DNA of 64,000 nucleotides from Carboxylicivirga caseinilyticus (GCA_025499705.1 JAFMVE010000003.1:155010-219009), one strand, 5' to 3'; numbered from the stretch's first letter, positions 19,230 to 29,439 are shown. Notes: a model not told the origin generated them from the sequence alone. A program made the numbers and translations.

Positions 19230-22200
19230 GTGGAGCAAGCTAAAATAGACTATTTACAAAAGCAGATTGATCTTTATGCTAATGAGGAAATTAAGGCGAA
19301 GGGCAAAAAGCTGTACCTCGATGGTAAAGTCAATTACAGGCTGTACAATAAAGAAACGGATACATACATATACTCTGTAAAAGGAGGACAGAATTACAAA
19401 GTTCAATTGAGTAATTTGACTACTAATAATTTAAAATGTAGTTGTTCCTGCCCTTTTATCTGGGGTAATATCTGTAAGCATGGTATTGCATCCATCTATC
19501 ATTTAATGGATTTTGGTGGTGCACAGGCGACTACACAGCTGTCAGATGTTAAAACAGAAGAGTTAAGTCTGCGCACTCCCGATGGTTACTTGCTCAAAGG
19601 ATATAAGCAAATTACACTGGATGTTATTCGTGCCAATACTTTACCCAGTTTATTTAGTCGTTTTCGTTATGCGTATGGTTCTATCCAAATGGAAATTGGT
19701 GAGATAGAGAATAATAAGGTGGAGTTTGTGTTGAATTACGGCTACAAAGAAGATACAGTTTGGTTTGATAAAAAGGGTGATAGTGTATTTATCAATTCCG
19801 AGAATCAGACAACGGGAAGAGGCTTAAGTGAATCAGAGATTATCTGTCTGTTAAAAATAGCAAAGTGCAAAACTTCAGATCTTCTGGATGAACTGTTAAA
19901 TCAGAAATACATAGATAACAGTCGTGAGTTAATGGAACAATATGGATTGCCATCCAATTCCAGTTTTCACCAGTTCTTTAAATTTCAGTTTCATCAGGAT
20001 AAGGGATTGATTCCTGTAAACAAGGATACAACAATAGGTTTGTTGCCGGTTAATAATCCGATCAACAGCTTTTTACAACCATTAATCAGTGGTATTCAAC
20101 CGCCAAAATTAAAGTTGCAAAGCACTGAGATTGATCTGAAGCAGGAGCGAGTGGTTGGTTTTTTAATGGAATTGCGTGAAGAAACTTCAGAATGGGATAA
20201 AGATCCGTATTTCGAAGTAAAGGCAATCATTGGTAAACCTAATAAGGCACGCACTCAAATATCATCAAATCTCGATTTTTATGATGGTAACGATGGCGCG
20301 TTCAATGTAGAAAAGCAATCCACTACCGATGAACTTCTTGCATTACTTGAGCAGGAAAAATTGAAGGATAATCCCTATGAGTATTATATGTGGCAGAGTA
20401 AGGTTATGCAATTGCTTGCTCTTGAGCCATATATTTACATGCAAACCAGCAATTCCTATAAAATCAGAAAAACTGATTTAAGAAACATAAAGATTGCAAC
20501 CAAGCCAATCGATGCTTTTTATAAAGTAGTCGAAGACAGCGACTTTATCATGCTTCAGTTAAAGCTGAGGATGGATGGTAAAGTTTTGCCGAAGGAGGTG
20601 ATTAGTCATGTTTATAAAGGTCAATATGTATATGAAATAAGCAATCAGTTTTGCATCCCACGTGATTTTAGGGTGGCTAACCTGATTAATAATCATTTGC
20701 ACGATGTGAAAATGGTTCGTACCCAGAAAGCATTATTCTGGGAAAAGGTGGTTCGCCCGTTAGCACAACATGTAGAAATTGATTTTTCTTCAGGAGCATA
20801 CGATGTAGAGGTTATCGAGCTTGATTTTCATAATAAAAGGGTTTACCTGAGTGAGAAAGAAAATTACCTGATTGTGACACCCGAGGTTGAGTACCATCAC
20901 ATGGTTTCTGTACCCTTGATAAATACAGGTGATATTTTAATTGAAGAAGATGGTAAATGGATTCAGTACAAACGAAACTTTGAACTTGAAGAAGGATTTG
21001 CTGAGTTTTTAAGTTCATTGCATCCGCAGTTTGAAGAACAGATAGCCGAACGTAAATTTTATCTGCAATTCAACGAGTTTGTAGATGGATTATGGTTTTA
21101 CCGATTCTATGATTCGTTGGTTAGGAACGATGTGGAAGTGTTTGGCCTGAACGAACTGAAGAAGTTTAAATATTCACCCCACAAAGGTAAAATCAGTACT
21201 ACTATATCTTCAGGAACAGACTGGTTTGAAGTGGATGTGCAGGTTAGCTTTGGAGATAACTTTGTACAATTGGCTGACATACGAAAGGCAGTTAAAAACA
21301 ACCAGCGCTATATCCAGTTAAGCGATGGATCAGTGGGTATTTTGCCCAAGGAATGGTATCATAGGTTCGAAAAATACTTCCGTCACGGGGAGGTGCAGGA
21401 TAATAAGCTGACAGTTTCGAAACTTGGATTCTCTATCATTGATGAATTGTTTGATAGTATCGATAACAATGATGTGTTGATGGAGTTAAGTGAGAAGCAT
21501 CGTCGTTTATCAAATTTTACCAGAATTGAAGAAACCAGCATTCCAGAATCCATAACAGCAGAATTACGTCCTTATCAGAAAGAAGGTTTAAACTGGTTGA
21601 ACTTTCTGAATGAGATGAAATGGGGTGGTATTCTTGCCGACGACATGGGTTTGGGTAAGACATTGCAGGTACTTACCTTTTTACAACATGTACTTAAGAA
21701 AAACAGAGATACCAACCTGATTATTGTTCCTACATCGTTGCTTTTTAACTGGGAAAATGAGATACGTAAGTTTGCTCCCGAATTAAATGCTTATTACCAT
21801 TATGGTGTTGGGAGGGCAACTGATTCAAGCGTATTTAATGGGTATGATGTAGTAATTACCAGCTATGGAGTATTACTTCGCGATGTACAGATGTTGAGTA
21901 GCTTTCATTTTAACTATATTATTCTGGATGAATCACAGGCTATTAAAAACCCTTCATCACGCCGTTACAAAGCTGCTTGTTTGTTAAAAGGCTATAACCG
22001 ACTTGCATTGACTGGTACACCTATTGAAAACAGTACTTTTGATTTGTATGCACAGATGAGCTTTGTGAATCGTGGTTTTTTGGGAGGTGTAACCGCTTTT
22101 AAAGAAAACTATTCAAATCCGATTGATAAGGATAGTGATGATATCCGGGCAGCAGAACTTCAGAAGTTGATCAATCCTTTTGTATTACGTAGGACTAAAG

Positions 22201-22949
22201 AGATGGTAGCAACCGAGTTGCCCGATAAAACAGAAGATGTAATTTACTGTGAGATGGAACCTGCACAGCGAAAGGTTTATGATGCTTATCGAAATCATTT
22301 TCGTAACAAACTGATGGGACAGATTGAAACAGATGGTTTGGCTAAGTCTAAGATGATGGTGTTGGAAGCATTAACCCGTTTGCGTCAGATTTGTGATTCT
22401 CCACGATTGTTAAATGATGAAAGCATTGATACCAATGCATCGGTTAAAATTGATGAATTGGTTCAACATATTACCGAAAAAACGGCCAATCATAAATTGC
22501 TAATTTTCTCCCAGTTTGTAAAGATGCTTGGCTTAATTCGCGATGAACTTCAAAAACGAAATATCAAGTTTGAGTATCTGGATGGACAAAGTTCAACCAA
22601 ACAGCGTGAAGCTTCGGTTAACAATTTTCAGGATGATCAGGAACTACGTGTTTTCTTAATAAGTTTAAAGGCAGGAGGTACAGGTCTTAATCTTACTGCC
22701 GCTGATTATGTTTACATTGTTGATCCATGGTGGAATCCGGCAGTGGAGAACCAGGCCATCGACCGTTGCTATCGTATTGGACAGGATAAAAAGGTTTTTG
22801 CTTATCGAATGATCTGTAAAAATACAGTAGAGGAAAAAATACTGAAACTTCAGGAAAAGAAAACAAAGATTGCCAATGATATTGTTCAGACTGATGAAAA
22901 CATTATGAAGAACATTGGGTTGGATGATATTCAGGATTTGTTTTCGTAA
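19230..22949 (+). CDS. SWIM zinc-finger SNF2-family ATPase
   Basis: A 1239-aa protein starting at GTG. An N-terminal SWIM finger is visible (C72, C74, C82, H84). A ~600-aa middle region of the bacterial SNF2-associated type follows. The C-terminal Swi2/Snf2 motor has GGILADDMGLGKT (K about 810), LDESQAIKNPSSRR (motif II), LTGTPIEN, LDGQSSTKQR, SLKAGGTGLNLTAADYVYIVDPWWNPAVENQAIDR and a final Q...R RIGQ block. It is a cytosolic dsDNA translocase of the bacterial HepA-neighbouring SWIM-SNF2 group; role unknown. Confidence 0.93.
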   Translation: MEQAKIDYLQKQIDLYANEEIKAKGKKLYLDGKVNYRLYNKETDTYIYSVKGGQNYKVQLSNLTTNNLKCSCSCPFIWGNICKHGIASIYHLMDFGGAQATTQLSDVKTEELSLRTPDGYLLKGYKQITLDVIRANTLPSLFSRFRYAYGSIQMEIGEIENNKVEFVLNYGYKEDTVWFDKKGDSVFINSENQTTGRGLSESEIICLLKIAKCKTSDLLDELLNQKYIDNSRELMEQYGLPSNSSFHQFFKFQFHQDKGLIPVNKDTTIGLLPVNNPINSFLQPLISGIQPPKLKLQSTEIDLKQERVVGFLMELREETSEWDKDPYFEVKAIIGKPNKARTQISSNLDFYDGNDGAFNVEKQSTTDELLALLEQEKLKDNPYEYYMWQSKVMQLLALEPYIYMQTSNSYKIRKTDLRNIKIATKPIDAFYKVVEDSDFIMLQLKLRMDGKVLPKEVISHVYKGQYVYEISNQFCIPRDFRVANLINNHLHDVKMVRTQKALFWEKVVRPLAQHVEIDFSSGAYDVEVIELDFHNKRVYLSEKENYLIVTPEVEYHHMVSVPLINTGDILIEEDGKWIQYKRNFELEEGFAEFLSSLHPQFEEQIAERKFYLQFNEFVDGLWFYRFYDSLVRNDVEVFGLNELKKFKYSPHKGKISTTISSGTDWFEVDVQVSFGDNFVQLADIRKAVKNNQRYIQLSDGSVGILPKEWYHRFEKYFRHGEVQDNKLTVSKLGFSIIDELFDSIDNNDVLMELSEKHRRLSNFTRIEETSIPESITAELRPYQKEGLNWLNFLNEMKWGGILADDMGLGKTLQVLTFLQHVLKKNRDTNLIIVPTSLLFNWENEIRKFAPELNAYYHYGVGRATDSSVFNGYDVVITSYGVLLRDVQMLSSFHFNYIILDESQAIKNPSSRRYKAACLLKGYNRLALTGTPIENSTFDLYAQMSFVNRGFLGGVTAFKENYSNPIDKDSDDIRAAELQKLINPFVLRRTKEMVATELPDKTEDVIYCEMEPAQRKVYDAYRNHFRNKLMGQIETDGLAKSKMMVLEALTRLRQICDSPRLLNDESIDTNASVKIDELVQHITEKTANHKLLIFSQFVKMLGLIRDELQKRNIKFEYLDGQSSTKQREASVNNFQDDQELRVFLISLKAGGTGLNLTAADYVYIVDPWWNPAVENQAIDRCYRIGQDKKVFAYRMICKNTVEEKILKLQEKKTKIANDIVQTDENIMKNIGLDDIQDLFS

Positions 22950-22984
22950 TTAATCTTTCTTGGCATTGCAATTGTGTTACATGT

Positions 22985-23044
22985 AAGAGTAAAGTATTGT
23001 CCAGGCTATAACTGCTGATAAATGGGCAATTAAACTTTACTCTT
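22985..23044. other. Long imperfect stem-loop after the SNF2 gene
   Basis: AAGAGTAAAGT (22985-22995) pairs with 23034-23044, and the adjoining ATTGTCC pairs with GGGCAAT (23024-23030, one G-U), giving an 18-bp stem with a 3-nt bulge and a ~21-nt loop. It may be a 3'-end structure or a small structured RNA. Confidence 0.45.
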
Positions 23045-23066
23045 CCTACTTAAATGTAGGATTTTT
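23044..23066 (+). terminator. Intrinsic terminator of the SNF2 gene
   Basis: TCCTAC / GTAGGA stem (6 bp, 6-nt loop) followed by TTTTT. It shares one base with the longer stem-loop just upstream. Confidence 0.6.
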
Positions 23067-23102
23067 GGAAATGTGTCAAACAAAAATGTAAAACAGTAGC
23101 CT

Positions 23103-23354
23103 ATGTCAATCGGAAATGCAATTAAATTTATTAAAACAGTTGATACAGACGATAGTTTTCGCAAGTCACTGTACCGTGTTAAGGGTGGTTGGGAAGGATT
23201 GAATAATTTTCTGCACCAGCGAGACCTGTTTTATTCACCTGATGAGTTTGAAGAGGCGTTTAATCACTTGCATACACAATGCCAGTTTGAAGAGCAGGCC
23301 GACAGATTATACAATGTTTTGAACCTATTAAAACTTGTATTGCAGGAGCAGTAA
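23103..23354 (+). CDS. Small hypothetical protein, Nif11-like pattern
   Basis: An 83-aa helical protein. The opening IGNAIKFIKTVDTDDSFRKSLYRVKGGWEGLNNFL, followed by FYSPDEFEEAF, resembles the spacing of Nif11-type domains (helix, turn, short helix), but the match is loose. It lies 28 nt before another small gene in the same direction. Function unknown. Confidence 0.6.
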   Translation: MSIGNAIKFIKTVDTDDSFRKSLYRVKGGWEGLNNFLHQRDLFYSPDEFEEAFNHLHTQCQFEEQADRLYNVLNLLKLVLQEQ

Positions 23355-23382
23355 GCATTATTAATCTAAAAACAAATGGAAA

Positions 23383-23697
23383 ATGACTAATGTAACATAT
23401 CGTTCACTTACAGAAATTAAAGATTTAATTGAAGATTTGGGATTCGCCATCTCGTATCCGTACGATGATTTGATCTTTATCGACAGCAATGCATTTTTGG
23501 TTCAGTTCGATGATTCAAAGAAGTTTAGTTACTTCATTCATTTTAATAGTGAGTTAAAGGATGGAGCTAAAGAGAACCTTAAGCAACAATTGCTTGAGAG
23601 TAAGAAGGCCAAAAATCTTAAGATTGAATTTAAAGGAAGTTATACTATCAAACAGTCTTCTGAAGACGAACAGATAGATATTGTTTTTGGAAATTAA
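23383..23697 (+). CDS. Small hypothetical protein
   Basis: A 104-aa soluble alpha/beta protein with no motif recognised. It probably shares a transcript with the preceding 83-aa gene and ends at a clear terminator. Confidence 0.6.
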   Translation: MTNVTYRSLTEIKDLIEDLGFAISYPYDDLIFIDSNAFLVQFDDSKKFSYFIHFNSELKDGAKENLKQQLLESKKAKNLKIEFKGSYTIKQSSEDEQIDIVFGN

Positions 23698-23721
23698 GTT
23701 GAGTAAAAATAATATGTGTAG

Positions 23722-23747
23722 GCCTCGGTTTTTCCGGGGCTTTTTTT
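23722..23747 (+). terminator. Intrinsic terminator
   Basis: GCCTCGG / CCGGGGC stem (7 bp with one T-G pair, 5-nt loop) followed by seven T. Confidence 0.9.
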
Positions 23748-23888
23748 GTGTTTACGTAATTGGATTGTATTTATATGGATCCTGAGCAATGGTTATAATT
23801 GATTGACAAAAATGTTTTTTGTATCTTTTAATAGATAAAGGCCGACGTACAGTGAACGGGGATATTTTGAACGACTAAATCAAATGTC

Positions 23889-25853
23889 ATGAAAAAAAAT
23901 CCATTTGTACTTGCCATATTTGTATTTGTAATTATTGTAGGTGCAGTTAATACCACTCTCAATGATTATTTTTTAGCTGGTTCACAACCCGGAGAATCAG
24001 GGAATTTTGAAAGTCCAAATCAATGCAACAACTGTCATGGAGGTTATGATCAGTTGGTTGAGCCGGTTTATAACTGGCGTGGGAGTATGATGGCACAGGC
24101 GGCCAGGGATCCTTTATATCTTGCAAGTTTGGTAATTGCAAACCAGGATGCTCCAGAGTCGGGTGATTTATGTATTCGCTGTCATGCCCCGGTTGGGTGG
24201 TTAAGCGACCGTTCGGAACCTACTGATGGTTCAGCATTAACCGATGGGGATATGGAAGGTGTGCAATGCGATCTGTGTCATAAGATAGTGAAGCCAACCC
24301 CATTAGGTGTTAATCCTTTTCCGGATGATGTCAATTATACTGATCAGACTTATGTGGCAGATCAGGATTACCTTTCAACTATAACAGATATTCCACCCCA
24401 TGAAGGTAATGGTATGTATGCAGTACATTCCGGTGTAGATAAAAGAGGCCCATTTATAGATGCGACAGCTAAACATCAAATGGGATATTCACCCTTTCAT
24501 TCTCAGGCAGCATTATGTGGTACCTGCCATGATGTTAGCAATCCGGTTTTTAACAGGAGCGAAGACGGTAGTTATGTGCCCAATCAGCTAAATCAATCTG
24601 TTTCTGACTTTTCGAAGTATACGATGTTTCCCAGTGAACGTACTTATAGTGAGTGGTTAATGAGTTCTTTTAATTCCCCGGAAGGAGTTTATTCCGAAGC
24701 ATTTGGTGGCAATAAGGCTAATGTTTCTACTTGTCAGGATTGCCATATGCAGGATGTATCTGGTTACGGAGCCAATAAAAGTGGAACTCCATATCGTAAT
24801 AATTTGCCATTACATGATTTTACAGGAGGAAATACCGTTGTTTCAAAAATGGTAGCCCAGTTATATCCTGATAAAATAGACCCATTAGCTTTGACTGCAG
24901 GGGAAATAAGAACCAACTACATGCTAAATAATGCTGCATTGCTTCAATTGGAACTTATTAATGAAGAGGATGCAATAAAGGCAGAGGTGATGGTGATTAA
25001 TCAATCAGGTCATAAATTACCTTCAGGCTATCCCGAAGGAAGGCGAATGTGGATTCAACTTCAGGCTTTCAATGCATTGGGGGCGTTAGTATACGAATCG
25101 GGTGCTTATGACAATACAACCGGGGTTTTAACTAAGGAAAATACAAAGATTTATGAAATTAAGTTAGGAATGAGTGAAGATGTGGCAACACTGGCCAGTG
25201 AAGATGGAATAAAAGAATATCAAGCGGGGGAATCTTTTCATTTTGTTTTAAATGATATGGTAGTGAAAGATAACAGAATGCCACCCATGGGATTTACCAA
25301 TGCCAACTTTGAAGCCATTCAGATTCCTGTTGTGGATTACGAATACGATGATGGCCAGTTCTGGGACGAGACTGAATATATTTTGCCGCTTGAAACAGAT
25401 CGTGTGAATGTAAAACTGATGTATCAAACCATCTCAAAGGAATATGCTGATTTTTTAAGGGATGAGAATACTTCTAACAATGCAGGTCAGGTATTTTATG
25501 ATCTTTATGTCGAGAATGGAATGTCAGCACCTGTAACAATGGTCGAGGAAGATATGTATGTTGATAATTCAACGCAGACAGATAATTGTACTTTTGATGA
25601 TGTAACATTAAGTATATATCCAAATCCAACCAGAGGCCAGATACAACTAAAATTGAACCTCCAGAAAGAAGAAAAAATTGATGTAAGAATATATAACATG
25701 TCGGGCCGCTATATAAGAACTTTAATAAACAGACAAATGTCGCCGGGTCAATATGTTGAAGATTTTTATTTGTCGGATCTTAACAAAGGAATGTATTTGA
25801 TTCGTTTACAGGAAGGGCAGAAAGAACTCTCACAGAAGATAATTATTAGATAA
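23889..25853 (+). CDS. Pentaheme c-type cytochrome with T9SS sorting domain
   Basis: A 654-aa protein with an N-terminal hydrophobic export helix (5-22). Five CXXCH haem sites: CNNCH 46-50, CIRCH 95-99, CDLCH 127-131, CGTCH 210-214 and CQDCH 282-286. Together with surrounding histidines this matches cytochrome c554/multihaem-like proteins. Residues about 330-550 form a beta-rich non-haem region. The last ~80 aa (LSIYPNPTRG ... NKGMYLIRLQ ... KIIIR) are a type A T9SS C-terminal sorting domain, so the protein should be secreted or anchored on the surface. It may transfer electrons outside the cell, or act as a nitrite- or hydroxylamine-type oxidoreductase; activity cannot be assigned. Confidence 0.9.
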   Translation: MKKNPFVLAIFVFVIIVGAVNTTLNDYFLAGSQPGESGNFESPNQCNNCHGGYDQLVEPVYNWRGSMMAQAARDPLYLASLVIANQDAPESGDLCIRCHAPVGWLSDRSEPTDGSALTDGDMEGVQCDLCHKIVKPTPLGVNPFPDDVNYTDQTYVADQDYLSTITDIPPHEGNGMYAVHSGVDKRGPFIDATAKHQMGYSPFHSQAALCGTCHDVSNPVFNRSEDGSYVPNQLNQSVSDFSKYTMFPSERTYSEWLMSSFNSPEGVYSEAFGGNKANVSTCQDCHMQDVSGYGANKSGTPYRNNLPLHDFTGGNTVVSKMVAQLYPDKIDPLALTAGEIRTNYMLNNAALLQLELINEEDAIKAEVMVINQSGHKLPSGYPEGRRMWIQLQAFNALGALVYESGAYDNTTGVLTKENTKIYEIKLGMSEDVATLASEDGIKEYQAGESFHFVLNDMVVKDNRMPPMGFTNANFEAIQIPVVDYEYDDGQFWDETEYILPLETDRVNVKLMYQTISKEYADFLRDENTSNNAGQVFYDLYVENGMSAPVTMVEEDMYVDNSTQTDNCTFDDVTLSIYPNPTRGQIQLKLNLQKEEKIDVRIYNMSGRYIRTLINRQMSPGQYVEDFYLSDLNKGMYLIRLQEGQKELSQKIIIR

Positions 25854-25877
25854 AGTTGGGATAAAGATCCTTTCACA

Positions 25878-25907
25878 GGGCATCAGATTTATCGGGTGCT
25901 CTTTTTT
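25878..25907 (+). terminator. Intrinsic terminator of the cytochrome gene
   Basis: GGGCATC / GGTGCTC stem (7 bp including two G-T pairs) followed by TTTTTT. Confidence 0.7.
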
Positions 25908-26110
25908 GTGAATTACATTAAACAGACTGATTGGTCTACCCGTATTTTTCCTGTTTTAATGTAAAAAATAACCGTTTCCACCTTAACTAATGATTAGGAT
26001 TGAAAATAAATATTAGTTTTGACTTCAATTAAAAATACCCTTCGTTTAATAAAATCCAGATCTAATCAAATTGATTTTTTAACGAGAGTCTTGAAGTAAA
26101 TGCTGTATCA

Positions 26111-28525
26111 ATGAAATGTAAAAAAATCAAGATTGGCCTTTATGGGTTAATTGCGTCTTTTTTGTTTTTATACTCGTGTGAACGAGATGAAGTGAATCTG
26201 AATGAAAATGAAACCAATGAGCAACAAGTTGATGCCTCTGTAATGGTTCAGGGAATTGTTCGGATAAAACTGCAAAGAACAACCTCAAAATCAATGAATG
26301 TTTCCTTGAAGTCGGGTAAGGTAAAAACTGACATTAGTAATATGGATACATTGTTTAATTCCATTGGTGTAACTTCTTTCAAACGTACCTTTCCTTATGC
26401 AGGTAAATTCGAAGCCAGAACGGTTGCCAGTGGATTGGATCTTTGGTACGATGTAAAATACGATACAACACAAGTTAAGTTGGCCAGTGTATTGAACAGG
26501 TTTACGAATTTAAGTGAAGTTTCCATTTCAGAAGGTGTGCCAACCGTCAAATCAACAGGTTATAAATTTAAGTCACTTCAGAAAGTTGTTGAAAAAGCAG
26601 CGGTTCTAAAATCATCTGCAGCAACTTATCCTTTTGATGATTATTTTCTTGGATTACAATGGCATTACGATAATGATGGTAGTCTGGATGATGCAATTGC
26701 AGGTTGTGATATTAATCTGTTCGATGCATGGAAAATTCAGACAGGAACCTCAGATGTTATTGTGGCTGTTGTAGATGGAGGAATAGATGTTTCTCATGAG
26801 GATCTAGTAGATAACATTTGGATTAATGAAAATGAAAGCGAAAATGATCTGGATGATGATGGAAATGGATATGCTGATGATTTACATGGATATAATTTCG
26901 TAAGTAATACAGGAACCATTGCTGCTCACGAGCATGGAACACATGTTGCCGGTACGATAGGAGCTGTAAATAATAATGGTATCGGGGTTTGTGGAATAGC
27001 CGGTGGAGATGGTACAACACCCGGAGTTCGTTTGATGTCGTGCCAGGTTTTTGAAAGCGATGAAAACGGTGATGATATAAGTGCTGATAATTTTGCTGCA
27101 GCCATTAAATATGGGGCAGATAATGGTGCCATCATTTCGCAAAATAGTTGGGGTTATGATGGGATAACAACCATTCCTACACACATGAAGGATGCCATTG
27201 ACTATTTTATTGAGTATGCAGGTGTGGATGAGAATGGAATTCAGGTAGGACCAATGAAAGGTGGTGTTGTGATTTTTGCTGCAGGAAATGAAGCTTCCAC
27301 AGTTGGTATACCTGCAAGTTATGAGCCTGTTGTGGCGGTTGCAGCTATTGCACCTGACTATAAAGCTGCCTATTATACTAATTATGGCACTTGGGTGGAT
27401 ATTTCAGCCCCTGGAGGTACTTATGATGATAATGGAAGATATCAGGAAGCTAATTATATGATAGCAAGTACTTACCCTGATAACAGTTATGTTTGGAGTA
27501 TGGGAACGTCAATGGCTTGTCCTCATGTTTCAGGTGTTGCAGCTTTAATTGCCTCAGAGTATGGAGGTGAAGGCTTTACTCCAACCAATCTTAAAAAGAG
27601 GTTGTTGAAAGGTGCTGTTGATCTTGATTCATACAATGCGGATTATGTTGGACAATTAGGTGCAGGCTTAATAAATGCTGCAGCTGCTTTAAAATCTGAA
27701 ACGCCACCTGAAAATAATCAGGCACCTGTAATAAGTTCAGAAAGTGGATCTGCATTTACACAAAAAGCTCACGAAACTAAACAGTTTAAATTTACTATTG
27801 ATGATCCCGAAGGACATGATGTAAGCTGGAATTTAAATGATGAATCCGGATATGCTGTTGCTTCCGGCAACGATACAGAAGCCCTTATTACAATTGTTGG
27901 ATTAACAACTCCTGCTGGTACTTATTCAGCAACTATTACAGCTCTGGATGAATGGGGAGCTTCTTCAACTTTCGATTTTTCATATACTGTTGAGGAGAAT
28001 CATGCGCCTGAAGTAATTAAACAGTTTGGGGATACTTATCTAGGAGATCCCGGAGATAGATATACGTATTATTTAACTGAATTCTTTAGTGATGAAGATG
28101 GTGAGACTCTTTCGTATACCTTATCCTATGATGAGTCTATGATGTCGGCCAGTGTTAGTTACGGTGCATTAACAATTGAACCGGATTCATACGGATTATC
28201 AACCTTTACAATAAATGCTTCAGATGCATTAGGAGAAACTGTTTCATTAACGTTTCAATTGATGATAAGGGATGATTCAAATGAGATTGATCTTTATCCA
28301 ACGCCTGTGGTTGATAAATTAAATATCCGAATGGGTGAATCTGTCGATGGAAATGTAAATGTGGAGATATATAATAGTAATGGTGTATTGAAAGATACCA
28401 AAAATGCTGCTATTTCTACTTTCTCACCGGCTCAGATTGATATGAGTAGCCTTATAAGTGGCACATATACCTTAAAGATAAAATACGACACTCAAACCTT
28501 TGAAAGAAATATTGTGAAGTTATGA
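26111..28525 (+). CDS. Subtilisin-family (S8) protease with T9SS tail and lipobox
   Basis: An 804-aa protein. The N-terminus has a hydrophobic stretch ending in FLYSC, a good lipobox. Residues ~40-165 form a fervidolysin-like propeptide. The S8 catalytic domain has D222 in VAVVDGGID, H275 in HEHGTHVAGT and S467 in GTSMACPHVSG. Two cadherin- or Ig-like beta domains follow (~535-720, each opening with N.APV or NHAPEV). The C-terminal ~80 aa (IDLYPTPVVDKLNIRM ... SGTYTLKI) are a T9SS type A sorting domain. It is a secreted surface protease. It overlaps the next gene by 4 nt (ATGA). Confidence 0.93.
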   Translation: MKCKKIKIGLYGLIASFLFLYSCERDEVNLNENETNEQQVDASVMVQGIVRIKLQRTTSKSMNVSLKSGKVKTDISNMDTLFNSIGVTSFKRTFPYAGKFEARTVASGLDLWYDVKYDTTQVKLASVLNRFTNLSEVSISEGVPTVKSTGYKFKSLQKVVEKAAVLKSSAATYPFDDYFLGLQWHYDNDGSLDDAIAGCDINLFDAWKIQTGTSDVIVAVVDGGIDVSHEDLVDNIWINENESENDLDDDGNGYADDLHGYNFVSNTGTIAAHEHGTHVAGTIGAVNNNGIGVCGIAGGDGTTPGVRLMSCQVFESDENGDDISADNFAAAIKYGADNGAIISQNSWGYDGITTIPTHMKDAIDYFIEYAGVDENGIQVGPMKGGVVIFAAGNEASTVGIPASYEPVVAVAAIAPDYKAAYYTNYGTWVDISAPGGTYDDNGRYQEANYMIASTYPDNSYVWSMGTSMACPHVSGVAALIASEYGGEGFTPTNLKKRLLKGAVDLDSYNADYVGQLGAGLINAAAALKSETPPENNQAPVISSESGSAFTQKAHETKQFKFTIDDPEGHDVSWNLNDESGYAVASGNDTEALITIVGLTTPAGTYSATITALDEWGASSTFDFSYTVEENHAPEVIKQFGDTYLGDPGDRYTYYLTEFFSDEDGETLSYTLSYDESMMSASVSYGALTIEPDSYGLSTFTINASDALGETVSLTFQLMIRDDSNEIDLYPTPVVDKLNIRMGESVDGNVNVEIYNSNGVLKDTKNAAISTFSPAQIDMSSLISGTYTLKIKYDTQTFERNIVKL

Positions 28526-29439
28526 TAAGATCAATAATAGTAGCAGCATTGCTAACCCTTTTTATCAGTACAATTAATGGGCAGTCAGGATCGTTTGTAT
28601 CAGTACCTGTCGATGCCAGAAGTGTGGCTTTAGGTAATACGTATATTACTTCTTCACACTCCAATGGTATTTATACCAATATGGCAGCGTATGCTTTGGA
28701 AGATAATAAACTGGATGTTGGATACACCTATCGACCATGGTTGAATGATTTGTATGATGGTTATTCGTTAAATAGTTTTACTGCAGCCTATTCATCTGGA
28801 TTTAAGCATTATTTTTCTGTTGGTTATAAGAAATTTACAATGCCTTCTTTCCCTGTAACTGATGCCAATGGCAATATTGATGGTGAGTATTCTCCGTTTG
28901 AGTCTTCAATAGGAATAGGTTATGCTTATAAAATAAATGAAGTAACTGCTTTTTCGGTAACTCTGAATTATTTGAATAGTGATTTGTATGAAAGTTATTC
29001 AGTCAATGCTTATTATGCTGATTTAGGTTTTAAAAGTAAATATAAGCAGTTGAATTATGGAGTTATGATTCGTAATATAGGTTCAAAATTAAGTTTTTCG
29101 CAAGGTGAGAGCAATCTGCCGTTGACTTTTGCTGCCGGTGTTGGGTATGAAAGGAATTTATCTGAAAATCATTCTCTTGCAGGTCAGTTAGATGCTGCTT
29201 ATTTAAGTGGAAACGAAAATGAAAAAGGGCAAACTCTTGGACTTGGTGTTGAATATAGTTTCAAGACACTGATTAATTTAAGAGCCGGATATCATAATAG
29301 TAATGAAGATGTTGGATTGAGTTTTTACAGTGTTGGTTGTGGCGCTCGATTAGGAGGATTTCATCTTGATTTCGCCTATCTGTTAGGGGATAATGCTCTG
29401 AATAATAACTATTGTTTTTCAATTTCCTGGAAAATGTAA
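28522..29439 (+). CDS. PorV/PorQ-family outer-membrane beta-barrel protein
   Basis: A 305-aa protein with a signal peptide (LLTLFISTINGQ). The first mature residues (GSFVSVPVDARSVALGNTYIT...NGIYTNMAAYA) are the hallmark of the PorV/PorQ FadL-like barrels that handle T9SS cargo at the cell surface. The rest is alternating barrel strands. Its ATG overlaps the stop of the subtilase (ATGA), implying coupled expression, so it may be a dedicated partner for that T9SS substrate. Confidence 0.82.
   Translation: MIRSIIVAALLTLFISTINGQSGSFVSVPVDARSVALGNTYITSSHSNGIYTNMAAYALEDNKLDVGYTYRPWLNDLYDGYSLNSFTAAYSSGFKHYFSVGYKKFTMPSFPVTDANGNIDGEYSPFESSIGIGYAYKINEVTAFSVTLNYLNSDLYESYSVNAYYADLGFKSKYKQLNYGVMIRNIGSKLSFSQGESNLPLTFAAGVGYERNLSENHSLAGQLDAAYLSGNENEKGQTLGLGVEYSFKTLINLRAGYHNSNEDVGLSFYSVGCGARLGGFHLDFAYLLGDNALNNNYCFSISWKM

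Noticed and set aside
23103..23354. Nif11 leader peptide of a RiPP system
   Set aside because: The resemblance is loose, there is no double-glycine cleavage site and no modifying enzyme or transporter nearby.
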